A stretch of 64,000 nucleotides of DNA, taken from Ruminococcaceae bacterium D5. GTDB taxonomy: Bacteria; Bacillota; Clostridia; Oscillospirales; Ruminococcaceae. Shown here piece by piece: positions 8,759 to 16,089 of the stretch. The DNA is taken from contig FORK01000001.1 of the NCBI GenBank assembly GCA_900113995.1, forward strand, positions 1 through 64,000, given 5' to 3'. The translations under genes were made by a program, and so were the position numbers. Numbering within the stretch: position 1 is the first letter of the stretch; every line of letters starts with the position of its first letter. The notes under the pieces are model-generated. The model was not told the origin of the DNA. It ran no database searches and saw nothing but the letters and a program-made list of their open reading frames with translations.

Positions 8759-9853
8759 CTAGAGGATGGCCGGCTGCTGAAGCACCATGCTGTGGATTCC
8801 TCCGCCGCCGAGAAAAACTTCCCGGGCATGGATGCCGATCAGTTTCCGTCTCGGGAAGAGCTCCGCGAAAATCTCTTTTGCACGCGCGTCGTTCTCATCC
8901 CCGAATTCAGGGTAGATCAGGCTTCCGTTCGGCATGTAAAAATTCAGGTACGAGGCCACCAGCATATCCCCCGCCAGACGGGGGATCGTGTTCTGGCATC
9001 GGTCGATCCCTTCCGATTCCTCGGAGGTGATCACCAGCGGCCGGGGCAGCGGCATCCTGTGGATCCGCAGCGTTCTGCCGCAGGCGTCGGTGACCGCGGA
9101 AAGGGTTTCAAGCGCCTCGCGCACAATCTGGTACTGCGGATGCCCCGGATCGTCGGTCCAAGAGAGAAGCGCCTCCCCCGGGCGGACAAAACAAAACAGA
9201 TTGTCGATGTGTCCCTTGCCCTCGTCCATATGAAGTCCGCGCCGCAGCCAGATGATTTTCTGCACCCCGAGATACTCCTTGAGGGTGGATTCCATCTGCT
9301 CCCGCGTGAGGTGGGGATTTCTGCCCTCGCTGAGCAGGCATTCCTCGGTAACCACAATCGTGCCTTCTCCGTCCGCGCGGAAGGCACAGCCCTCCATCAC
9401 AAACTCCCGCAAGGGGTAGTAGTCGATGCGGGCCACCTCGCATACCTTTTCGGCCACCAGGCTGTCGGCGTCCCAGGGGAAGTAAAGCCCTTCCACCAGA
9501 CCTCCGTAGCCGTTAAAGGTCCAGCTGATTCCGCGGACCTCTGAGGCGCTCACCACAAAGGTCGGCCCGGAGTCGCGCAAAAATGCCTCGTTGCTGCTCA
9601 TTTCGATCACCCGAACCTCCGGGCAGAGTTGGTTGCGCGCGTTTTCGTACTGATCGGCATTGACGCAGACCGTAACCGGTTCGAAGCGGCTGATGGCCTG
9701 CGCAATCTGTGCGACCACCTTCTGAGCGGGCTTTGCGCCCAGCCTCCAGTTGTCCGGCCGATGGGGCCAGAGCATCCAGCTTCCGGCATGCCAGTCGCTC
9801 TCGGCAGGAATGGAAAATCCGTCGCAGCTTGGAACGGAGGATAATACAGCCAT
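8759..9853 (-). CDS. Agmatine deiminase family protein lacking the catalytic cysteine
   Basis: A guanidine-modifying enzyme of the agmatine deiminase / peptidylarginine deiminase family (364 aa). Family hallmarks are WPHRPDNWRLGAK near the start, FLRDSGPTFVV, EECLLSEGRNPHLT, and DEGKGHIDNLFCF with the conserved His-Asp. The C-terminal nucleophile motif, normally GGGNIHC followed by QQxP, reads GGGGIHS here (codon AGC), so the thiol used for the amidino-enzyme intermediate is missing. Family members hydrolyse agmatine to N-carbamoylputrescine and ammonia. This copy may be inactive or have another role. The start at 9853 has AAAGGGTG upstream. The RpiR regulator ends 7 bases before it in the same direction. 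Confidence 0.85.
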   Translation of the reverse strand: MAVLSSVPSCDGFSIPAESDWHAGSWMLWPHRPDNWRLGAKPAQKVVAQIAQAISRFEPVTVCVNADQYENARNQLCPEVRVIEMSSNEAFLRDSGPTFVVSASEVRGISWTFNGYGGLVEGLYFPWDADSLVAEKVCEVARIDYYPLREFVMEGCAFRADGEGTIVVTEECLLSEGRNPHLTREQMESTLKEYLGVQKIIWLRRGLHMDEGKGHIDNLFCFVRPGEALLSWTDDPGHPQYQIVREALETLSAVTDACGRTLRIHRMPLPRPLVITSEESEGIDRCQNTIPRLAGDMLVASYLNFYMPNGSLIYPEFGDENDARAKEIFAELFPRRKLIGIHAREVFLGGGGIHSMVLQQPAIL

Positions 9854-9860
9854 TCGATTG

Positions 9861-10610
9861 TTACACCCTTTCTGAATTGTCTGTCCCCTCCGGCGCGGCG
9901 GGGATTTCCTGGGGGCCGCCCTGATTTCTGGCGGCCCAGCTGTAGACAAGGACCTCCAAAATCGCCTGCATCGGAGCCCGGGAACTGATGTCGCTGCCCA
10001 TATAAAAGGCCGGGGACGTGAATGCATAGAAATTTAAATCACTGGTATTTTGGATCACATTGCTGCCGAGGCCGGTGATCGAAACCATCGTCGGCCGCTT
10101 TTCCGAGAGAATCCGCTCCATGGTGTTGATGACCCCCTTTTCCTGCCCGGTGCAGGAGAGGACCATCAGCAGGTCGTCCCCGGTGATCTGCCGAACCGCG
10201 CTGCGAAGCTCGTAAGGCTCCGCGGGGGCGAAAACCAGAAACCCAAGGGTGGTAAAAAGCCGCAGCGCATAACTGGCGGCTTCCCGGCAGAACTCATCCG
10301 AAAGCAGGAAGATGCGCGGCGAACGCGCAAGATATTCGTGGAAACGGGTGAGCTTGTCCTCCGAGACGATCCGTAGCGTCTGCACGATCATGTCCACATA
10401 TCCCGTCAGGTACTCGTTGCGGGAATCCCACTGGGGAGTCTGCGGCGCGGCGGCGGAAAAATCGGTCAGGCGCAGCAGATTGATGAAATCGCTGTAGCCG
10501 GAAAATCCCAGCTTGCGCACGAAGCGGATCATCGTGGTGGTCGATACATAGCACTCATGGGAAAGCGTGCGGATGCTTTTATCCTTGACGGTATGGATAT
10601 TCTGCACCAC
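9861..10610 (-). CDS. MurR/RpiR family transcriptional regulator (5' end probably frameshifted)
   Basis: An RpiR-type regulator: an N-terminal HTH_6 domain (SIRTLSHECYVSTTTMIRFVRKLG) followed by a SIS sugar-phosphate-binding domain (LSDEFCREAASYALRLFT; LSCTGQEKGVINT). The GTG at 10610 gives a protein short by about 35 residues and has no ribosome site. The same frame continues upstream with family-like sequence (LNQTEQKIYEYV) but meets no start. An ATG at 10713 would join this frame if the C6 run at 10697-10702 (G6 on the coding strand) were one base shorter. It probably regulates the agmatine-deiminase-like gene directly downstream, in response to a phosphorylated sugar or related ligand. 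Confidence 0.78.
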   Translation of the reverse strand: MVQNIHTVKDKSIRTLSHECYVSTTTMIRFVRKLGFSGYSDFINLLRLTDFSAAAPQTPQWDSRNEYLTGYVDMIVQTLRIVSEDKLTRFHEYLARSPRIFLLSDEFCREAASYALRLFTTLGFLVFAPAEPYELRSAVRQITGDDLLMVLSCTGQEKGVINTMERILSEKRPTMVSITGLGSNVIQNTSDLNFYAFTSPAFYMGSDISSRAPMQAILEVLVYSWAARNQGGPQEIPAAPEGTDNSERV

Positions 10611-10878
10611 ATACTCGTAGATTTTCTGCTCCGTCTGATTCAGCGACGGGACATGCGGTTCAGTAAACGCGAAGAAATCCTGCCTGATTGGAGCCGCCCC
10701 CCTTCCCTTGCATAATAGTATTGTATCGCCTCTTCCTTGGATCTGTCAACGAACCGGCAGAGCAAACCGCCTCTTTTGCGGGGCTTTTTCTGCGGCAATT
10801 TTGTTCACAATGTTACATGTTGTATGGCAAATGCGCCGGATGTCCCCGCGGCGGATGGACGGCGCCATGAGGTAAAGA

Positions 10879-12282
10879 ATGAGGAAACAAAGAGAACTCC
10901 GCCTGACGGACGCGCTTATTACGCTGTTCTGTTTCGGCATTATGATTTTCCTGGCCGTCCTGCGCTGGGATATGACGCCCCATATCCCGATGCTGCTGGG
11001 CTGCATCGCCGCTGCCGCGGTCTCCCTTGCACGGGGATGCAAATGGTCGCTGATCCAGCAGGGCATGGTGGAATCCATCGCCCAGTCGCTCGAATCAATC
11101 ATCATCCTGCTTCTCATCAGTGTGCTGATGGGGGTATGGATTCAGTCCGGGGTTGTTCCCGCCATGATTTATTACGGACTGAAGGTCATGGCGCCCTCCA
11201 TTTTTCTTCCGTGCGCAATGGTCATCACCTCGGCTGTCTCGATGGTGGTCGGATCGTGGGGCTCCGCCGGAACGCTGGGTCTCGCCCTGATGGGAATCTC
11301 CCAGGCGCTCGGTATCCCCGCGCCGCTGACGGCGGGAGCCATCATCTCGGGCGCTTATGTCGGGGACCAGCTCTCCCCTCTCTCGGACAGCACCAACCTG
11401 ACCGGAGCGGTGATCGGGGTCAGCGTTTTTGAACATGTGCGCTTCCTTTCCCCGGTGGCGGGCTGCTCCTATCTGCTGGCCCTGACGGGCTACTTTCTGG
11501 CCGGGCTGCATTACCGCAGCGGGACCGCAGAGACGATCGCCGAGAATACAGGTGCCTTCCTGTCGAGCATTTCCAGCGCATTTTCCCTTTCGCCGCTTCT
11601 GTTCCTGCCCATGATCCTGCTGATTTTCTGCATTCTGCGGCGCGTCCCGGCAATTCTCGGCATCTCGGCGGGAATCCTGTCGGCCGGAGTACTGGGGGCG
11701 CTGATGCAGGGCAGCGGCCTGAGCGCGCTGATGCGCGCCTCCAAGGAAGGCTATGCCGGCACAACCGGCAACAGCATGGTCGACCGCCTTCTGACCGCGG
11801 GCGGTCTGGATGCAATGATGCCCTCGATCAGCCTGATTATCATCGCCATGATGTTCGGGGGAATTCTGGAAAAAAGCGGACAGATGCGGGCGCTGACCGC
11901 GCCGGTCATGCGGCTGGTGCATTCTCTCACCGGGCTGACCGGAGCGGTGGTGCTGACCAGCATCCTCTCCAACATCACCATGCCGGACCAGTATGTGGCG
12001 GTGGCGCTGCCCGGGCGGATGTTCCGAGGCGAATACGACCGGCAGAGCATCGACCGCCGAAAGCTGGGGATCGCCCTTTCGGGCGGCGCGATCGCTACCT
12101 CGGCACTGGTGCCGTGGAACACCTGCGGCAGTTTCATGGCGGGAGTGCTGGGGGTTCCGACCCTCTCCTATGCACAGTATGCCTTTTTTAACCTTTCCAT
12201 GCCGGTACTGGCCATGCTGGCCATGGCGGCAGCCTCCCGCAAGGGACGGCTTTTACAGCAACAAGGAGGTAAAACAGCATGA
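10879..12282 (+). CDS. NhaC-family Na+/H+ antiporter
   Basis: A polytopic membrane protein (467 aa) of the NhaC/ArsB-like antiporter family. It has 11-12 predicted helices and the family segments GSWGSAGTLGLAL and GAYVGDQLSPLSDSTNL, the latter with the conserved Asp residues of the transport core. A C-terminal region TSALVPWNTCG is also typical. Members exchange Na+ for H+, or in some subfamilies lactate/malate or amino-acid-linked substrates. The start at 10879 follows GAGGTAAAGA. Its stop codon overlaps the start of the serine hydrolase gene (ATGA), so the two are translationally coupled. Confidence 0.85.
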   Translation: MRKQRELRLTDALITLFCFGIMIFLAVLRWDMTPHIPMLLGCIAAAAVSLARGCKWSLIQQGMVESIAQSLESIIILLLISVLMGVWIQSGVVPAMIYYGLKVMAPSIFLPCAMVITSAVSMVVGSWGSAGTLGLALMGISQALGIPAPLTAGAIISGAYVGDQLSPLSDSTNLTGAVIGVSVFEHVRFLSPVAGCSYLLALTGYFLAGLHYRSGTAETIAENTGAFLSSISSAFSLSPLLFLPMILLIFCILRRVPAILGISAGILSAGVLGALMQGSGLSALMRASKEGYAGTTGNSMVDRLLTAGGLDAMMPSISLIIIAMMFGGILEKSGQMRALTAPVMRLVHSLTGLTGAVVLTSILSNITMPDQYVAVALPGRMFRGEYDRQSIDRRKLGIALSGGAIATSALVPWNTCGSFMAGVLGVPTLSYAQYAFFNLSMPVLAMLAMAAASRKGRLLQQQGGKTA

Positions 12283-13619
12283 TGAAGCAGATCGCTCCCG
12301 CGCCGATGCAGCGGCAGGGAATGGAACAGCTGGAACAGCGGCTCGATGCGCTCCTGCACGACCCGATAATGCCGGTGCCGGGCTATGGGGTGATGGCGTT
12401 TGACCGCGGCGGGCTTGTCTACCAGCGGTATGGCGGCCTGGCCCGGATAGAACCGGGCGCACCCGGCGGCGGAACGCCGTTTGGCGAGGATACCCGTTTC
12501 CGCACCGCCTCCATCTCAAAGATATTCTCCGCACTGGCGGTCATGCAGCTCTGTGAGGAGGGGAAAATCGACCTCGACGAAGACGCGGGACTCTATCTGG
12601 ACTTTCCGCTGCGCAATCCGAACTATCCCGCCGTGCCCATCACCCTGCGGATGCTGCTTTCGCACACCTCCTCGGTCCGGGATGGCAGCGTCTACTCCAT
12701 CCCCCCGGAGGACCGTCTGGAGGAGCTGCTCCTTCCCGGCGGAAAATACAACCGCTTTGGGGACCATTTTGCCGACGGCAGCGACGGAACCGACCGCTCT
12801 CCGGGGCGCTACTTCTCCTATGCGAATCTGAACTACGGTATCATTGGCACAATTTTGGAGCGCTTGAGCGGAATCCGTTTTGATGAATACATGCGCACCC
12901 GGGTTCTGGAGCCGATGGGCCTGGGGGCGAGCTTCAACGTTGGAGACTTTGACGTACAGGCTCTGGGGCGTCTGTCCCCCATCTACCAGTCGAGAAACGG
13001 AGCCCTCTGGGACGCTTCGCAGCCCTGGGCGGCACAGATCGACGACTACAACGGCAGAGAACAGCCGCGCAACCGGGTGCTGATCACCAACCCCGACCTT
13101 GGCGGTGAAAATGTAATGGCCTCACTCGCGGATTACCGAATCGGGGATAACGGCACCCTTTTCTCGCCGCAGGGCGGGCTGCGGATCTCCTGCCGGGAGA
13201 TGCGCGCGCTGGCCGAACTGCTTCTCACCGGCGGTCTTGTGGATGGGAAGCGCTTTTTATCGGAGCAGTCGGTCGATACGATGTTTACCCCCTGCTGGCG
13301 TTATGACCCGGATCACCCGAACGGAGACAGCTACGATGGGCTGATGTGCTGCTACGGGCCGGGCATCCACACGATGACCTCCGGCGCGCGGGACCGTTTC
13401 CTGCAAGAGCGGGATATCGTACTCTCCGGCCATTTCGGAGAGGCTTACGGCCTGCTGGCAGGGCTGTTCCTCGACCGGGCGCGCGGGCGCGGCATCTTCT
13501 ATGTCATCAACGGGCAGGGTGCCCCTGATTCCGAGCACCATGGGCGCTATTCCGGGATGTACGAATGGGAAGAACGCCTCTGCACTGCTCTTCTGGACTG
13601 CTTCTTCCCGAAAGGATAA
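12279..13619 (+). CDS. Serine hydrolase, class C beta-lactamase-like
   Basis: A penicillin-binding-fold serine hydrolase of the beta-lactamase/EstB group (446 aa). Catalytic motifs are SISK (near residue 77, the S-x-x-K nucleophile), YAN (the Y-x-N motif, in FSYANLNYG), and HFG in place of the third KTG/HxG motif (SGHFGEAYGL). No signal peptide or lipobox is visible, so it is probably cytoplasmic and more likely a peptidase or esterase than an antibiotic-resistance enzyme. The start overlaps the nhaC stop as ATGA with AAGGAGG 8 bases upstream. Coupling to an antiporter suggests use of the same substrate or product, but which is unknown. Confidence 0.85.
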   Translation: MMKQIAPAPMQRQGMEQLEQRLDALLHDPIMPVPGYGVMAFDRGGLVYQRYGGLARIEPGAPGGGTPFGEDTRFRTASISKIFSALAVMQLCEEGKIDLDEDAGLYLDFPLRNPNYPAVPITLRMLLSHTSSVRDGSVYSIPPEDRLEELLLPGGKYNRFGDHFADGSDGTDRSPGRYFSYANLNYGIIGTILERLSGIRFDEYMRTRVLEPMGLGASFNVGDFDVQALGRLSPIYQSRNGALWDASQPWAAQIDDYNGREQPRNRVLITNPDLGGENVMASLADYRIGDNGTLFSPQGGLRISCREMRALAELLLTGGLVDGKRFLSEQSVDTMFTPCWRYDPDHPNGDSYDGLMCCYGPGIHTMTSGARDRFLQERDIVLSGHFGEAYGLLAGLFLDRARGRGIFYVINGQGAPDSEHHGRYSGMYEWEERLCTALLDCFFPKG

Positions 13620-13945
13620 CCAAATCCGTGCGCGAATGTGCGGGATGCGCCGACTCTAAAAAGGCAGGGCACCGTTTCGCCTTTTCAGAAGCGTCAAACC
13701 AGTTTTCGTTTGTATCATCGTCCTCCTATCAAGAAGCGGACAAACATGGGCGGCCTCCGGCTGTCCGCGCTTGCCCGCTTTTTTGTTTTCTCTTTCTGTC
13801 TGCGCGCTCTCCCATCCTGTTTCGTTTCGCCCCTTTCTGATCCATCTCCGCTTCGCGATGCCCAACCCGATTGGCAAAGCATCTCTATTGCCCGCCGGTA
13901 CGGCTGGCGGGGGTCCTGTCCACAGTCATAACCCCCGGTTAAGCC

Positions 13946-14160
13946 GGTGACCTGAGCCGGCCCCATCAGGACCTATTACCGGCAGTGCCGCAAGTCTCAC
14001 TGAGTTTATTCACTTGATCCGCAGCCCGTAAACAGGCGGCTGTTGTTCTAACTGCGGCTTTTCATCATTGAAAGTCTGTTGTCAGCAGTTTGCTTCTCCC
14101 GAAGCTTGAATCGAAAGCTTTTTACGGAGATTGCCTCTACCGGAAAACCGGTGGTTCCTC
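13946..14160 (+). ncRNA. Structured intergenic element A (possible novel RNA or non-autonomous element)
   Basis: About 215 nt with the same secondary-structure plan as element B at 39519-39740. In order: a GCCGG...CCGGC hairpin; a small hairpin; a long-range closing stem (CCGT at 14026-14029 with ACGG at 14124-14127, plus GCA/TGC outside); internal hairpins; an AAGCTT hairpin with loop GAATCG; and a terminal ACCGG-AAA-CCGGT hairpin. Shared primary sequence is confined to short patches (GTAAAC(A/G)GGCG, CTT(G/C)AA(T/G)CGAAAG). Upstream, 13914-13920 and 13968-13974 can also pair (GGTCCTG/CAGGACC). Strand is assigned from the order shared with B. No Rfam family recognised. Confidence 0.4.
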
Positions 14161-14265
14161 TTGCCAACGACCGGTAGTCGCCCTGCACACAACGACCGCA
14201 GACCAGCGCGTGTGCTGTCTGCCATATCCGTCGATATAGCCAGCGGCCGCTCTGCTCACAATAAC

Positions 14266-14300
14266 AAAAAAGGACCAGTCAAACAACTGATCCTTTTTTC
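14266..14300. terminator. Bidirectional terminator after the tRNA-Thr/tRNA-Tyr pair
   Basis: An A6...T6-flanked hairpin (AGGACCAGT paired with AACTGATCCT, with G-U pairs). It follows the minus-strand tRNA genes closely. Confidence 0.7.
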
Positions 14301-14302
14301 TT

Positions 14303-14388
14303 TGGTGGGAGCGGGTGGATTCGAACCACCGTAGGCGTACGCCAACAGATTTACAGTCTGCCCCCTTTGGCCACTCGGGAACACTCCC
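14303..14388 (-). tRNA. tRNA-Tyr (GTA)
   Basis: An 86-nt tRNA with a long variable arm, acceptor stem GGGAGTG and anticodon GTA in the loop CTGTAAA. The CCA end is encoded. The large variable arm and anticodon identify tyrosine. It is cotranscribed after tRNA-Thr from the promoter at 14519-14547. Confidence 0.95.
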
Positions 14389-14416
14389 ATATCTCTTGCT
14401 ATGAAGTTTTTAATGG

Positions 14417-14492
14417 TGGAGCTGGTGGACGGATTTGAACCCCCGACCTGCTGATTACAAATCAGCTGCTCTACCAACTGAGCTACACCAGC
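14417..14492 (-). tRNA. tRNA-Thr (TGT)
   Basis: A 76-nt cloverleaf with acceptor GCTGGTG, D-arm AGCTCAGTTGGTAGAGC, anticodon TGT in loop TTTGTAA, T-loop TTCAAAT and an encoded CCA. It is the first gene of a two-tRNA minus-strand transcript. Confidence 0.95.
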
Positions 14493-14518
14493 GTAGTAAG
14501 TAACTGACAGCGAAAGTT

Positions 14519-14547
14519 ACTATACCATAGCCCTGAAAAAAAGTCAA
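14519..14547 (-). promoter_or_regulatory. Sigma-A promoter of the tRNA-Thr/tRNA-Tyr operon
   Basis: On the minus strand: TTGACT, a 17-bp spacer, then TATAGT, about 27 bases upstream of tRNA-Thr. Near-consensus. Confidence 0.7.
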
Positions 14548-14630
14548 TACTTTTCTAAAATAAATGTGCATTGCAGATCCTTTGTAAAAATTTTATGCAA
14601 TCTCTGCCGAAACATGCAGACTGATCACGA

Positions 14631-14659
14631 TTGACAGGACCTTCCGAATAAGATATAAT
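14631..14659 (+). promoter_or_regulatory. Perfect-consensus sigma-A promoter
   Basis: TTGACA (14631-14636), a 17-bp spacer, TATAAT (14654-14659), both boxes perfect. It reads towards tRNA-Pro 300 bases downstream, which is far for a tRNA promoter. The predicted start near 14665 coincides with the 5' side of the terminal stem of the candidate RNA at 14664-14887. Confidence 0.8.
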
Positions 14660-14663
14660 ACTT

Positions 14664-14887
14664 TTGTTTTACAGAGAGATGTTTTTCCATCGACATTTTG
14701 ATCGCAATTATGGATGCTGTATATCTGTGACGCATCGTTTGATTTCGCCGAATACGACAGGCCTGACAGCTCTTTAACGTCCCGGAATATGCAGAATATG
14801 GGAGTGTTGTGGGGCAAACAGTGTCGGGCAGCGCTGGTAGAAATATCTGACGGCGGTTGGGAGAATACGCCCAGCCGGATAAAACAA
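14664..14887 (+). ncRNA. Candidate ~224-nt RNA between a strong promoter and tRNA-Pro
   Basis: The predicted transcript begins with TTGTTTTA (14664-14671), which pairs perfectly with TAAAACAA (14880-14887). Several internal hairpins are possible, for example GGATGC/GCATC and GGTTGGG/CCCAGCC. No plausible protein is encoded. Size and a terminal stem at the start site would suit a 6S-like or other small RNA, but no long rod-like structure was seen. It may simply be the tRNA-Pro leader. Confidence 0.3.
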
Positions 14888-15003
14888 CTCAATAACCGGG
14901 TGTAGCGCAGCTGGTAGCGCGCCTGCTTTGGGTGAATACGCCCAGCCGGATAAAACAACTAAATAACCGGGTGTAGCGCAGTTGGTAGCGCGCCTGCTTT
15001 GGG
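14857..15003 (+). repeat. 71-bp tandem duplication including the 5' half of tRNA-Pro
   Basis: Positions 14857-14932 and 14928-15003 match with a 71-base offset and few differences. The first copy contains tRNA-Pro bases 1-37 (14896-14932) and stops exactly at CTTTGGG in the anticodon loop. The duplication point is therefore the edge of the att core, which suggests recombination at the tRNA. Confidence 0.85.
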
Positions 15004-15042
15004 AGCAGGATGCCGCAGGTTCGAATCCTGTCACTCGGACCA
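14967..15042 (+). tRNA. tRNA-Pro (TGG)
   Basis: A 76-nt cloverleaf with acceptor CCGGGTG/CACTCGG, D-arm GCGCAGTTGGTAGCGC, anticodon TGG in loop CTTTGGGA, T-loop TTCGAAT and an encoded CCA. The island starts directly after it. Its 3' part is the left att repeat and so was kept intact by integration. Confidence 0.95.
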
Positions 15043-15043
15043 A
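14998..15043 (+). repeat. attL of the tRNA-Pro island (46-bp direct repeat)
   Basis: A 46-bp segment from TTTGGG in the anticodon loop to one base past CCA. It is identical to 24643-24688. Integration within the 3' part of a tRNA is typical of tyrosine recombinases. Confidence 0.88.
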
Positions 15044-15049
15044 AAGATA

Positions 15050-15178
15050 GAAATCCGAACTTAATCTTCCAAGTTGGAGATGGGTTCGGATTTCTTCTTT
15101 TTACAGAAAACCTGGATTTAATCCGATAAACGAAAAAAGGCGGGCTTTCCTCGTTGATTTGAGGAAAGCCCGCCTTTT
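15050..15178 (+). terminator. Two terminators downstream of tRNA-Pro
   Basis: GAAATCCGAAC pairs with GTTCGGATTTC and is followed by a T-rich run (15050-15103). A second hairpin with 18-bp arms of GC-rich sequence and A/T flanks lies at 15135-15178. The first ends the tRNA; the second may insulate the island's minus-strand genes. Confidence 0.65.
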
Positions 15179-15296
15179 CGTGTGCAAACAACTCACATAG
15201 TAAATATGGTTTAAAAGTCCCCTTTGGCATAAAGATGATTTGGTATTATGTATATCAAGTGCCCAAAGTGAGCACTTGATCGGCGATTCGTTCGTT

Positions 15297-15479
15297 TTAT
15301 CCAGCTTTAGCCATATGCTGCTTTAGCTGTTGTTCTTCCTTCCACTGGGCAAACTGACGCTGTCCTTCTTCGCTGGCGTAAAACTTTTCAATCTCCGGCA
15401 GCAGCACACGGGCCAAAGCCTCCATCTCGTGCTGTGGAATCCCGGTGCCGTAATCATTTACCTTTTTCTTTTTTGCCAA
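15297..15479 (-). CDS. Small charged hypothetical protein
   Basis: A 60-residue protein starting AKKKKVNDYG and ending with a long amphipathic helix rich in Glu, Gln and Lys. The chosen start is a TTG at 15479, because GGAGG lies 7 bases before it; an in-frame ATG at 15494 overlaps that ribosome site. It is the last gene of a three-gene run of small ORFs in the island. No family recognised. Similar short proteins are common cargo or housekeeping genes of integrative elements in gut Clostridia (general knowledge). Confidence 0.55.
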   Translation of the reverse strand: MAKKKKVNDYGTGIPQHEMEALARVLLPEIEKFYASEEGQRQFAQWKEEQQLKQHMAKAG

Positions 15480-15541
15480 ATGGTGTACCTCCATAATAAA
15501 TTTGCATGTACGTACAAAGGAGAAACCGCCACATATGGCGG

Positions 15542-15805
15542 TCACAAGTTTTGCTCAATAGGCCGCTCCTTTCTCCCGGAGCCACGGGCATACACATCCA
15601 GAACTTCCTTTGGGATACGATCCAGCACAGCAACGGCGTCAGCATAGTCCCGCCGCAGCTTGGCATCGGCCAGTTGCTTTAAGGTGCTTTCTTGGGTCGC
15701 TTTCTCCAGGGATTGCTCCAGCTGAGCGTTCTTCTGTTTCAGCTTTTTGTTCTCCATGGTGGTTTCTGTAAATGCCACCTGATACTTCTTCAGGGTGCTG
15801 TGCAT
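15542..15805 (-). CDS. Small coiled-coil hypothetical protein
   Basis: An 87-residue protein. Residues ~15-60 form a clear coiled coil (NKKLKQKNAQLEQSLEKAT heptads) and the tail is basic. The ATG at 15805 overlaps the previous gene's TAA (TAATG), suggesting reinitiation; a GTG six bases earlier is also open. No domain recognised. It probably forms an oligomer or binds a partner from the same island. Confidence 0.6.
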   Translation of the reverse strand: MHSTLKKYQVAFTETTMENKKLKQKNAQLEQSLEKATQESTLKQLADAKLRRDYADAVAVLDRIPKEVLDVYARGSGRKERPIEQNL

Positions 15806-16020
15806 TAGCACTGGTAGGTTTCACGATTCTCGCACCGGAGCAGATAGGTGTAGAGGGAGATCTCCCGGTAATCCAGACCGATGCTGAATATTTCATTGGG
15901 TACCATACCCAGCTTATACAGGCAGGCGTTAGCATCGGAATAGACATAGCTCTCCGCTGCCGCACCGATTTGAGCCAATGCGGGCCAGTATCTGTCGAGG
16001 AATTCAAAGTTGGATTTCAT
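15805..16020 (-). CDS. Small hypothetical protein, DUF4145-N-terminus-like
   Basis: A 71-residue protein starting NFEFLDRYWPALAQIGAAAE. This resembles the N-terminal helical segment that precedes DUF4145 or HsdR-type domains (NFxFLxxxWPxLAxIGxxAE), but the domain itself is absent. Either a stand-alone small protein or the 5' remnant of a larger restriction-associated gene. It is the first gene of the three-ORF run, with AGGAGG near the start. Function unknown. Confidence 0.55.
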   Translation of the reverse strand: MKSNFEFLDRYWPALAQIGAAAESYVYSDANACLYKLGMVPNEIFSIGLDYREISLYTYLLRCENRETYQC

Positions 16021-16089
16021 GTGCGTCCTCCTAACTTTAGTGGTTCTTCTGATAATTTCATATTATCGGAAGTTTGTGGGTAAAGAAAT

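Larger units (their letters stand above)
13620..14302. other. Gene-free region around element A
   Basis: About 680 bases between the serine hydrolase and the tRNA genes. The first 270 bases are rich in pyrimidine tracts and contain no recognisable gene; the centre holds element A. Short open frames on both strands have no ribosome site and no recognisable product. Confidence 0.5.

Noticed and set aside
12279-13619. Antibiotic-resistance beta-lactamase
   Set aside because: The S-x-x-K/Y-x-N fold is present, but there is no signal peptide and the third motif is HFG; a general serine hydrolase fits better.
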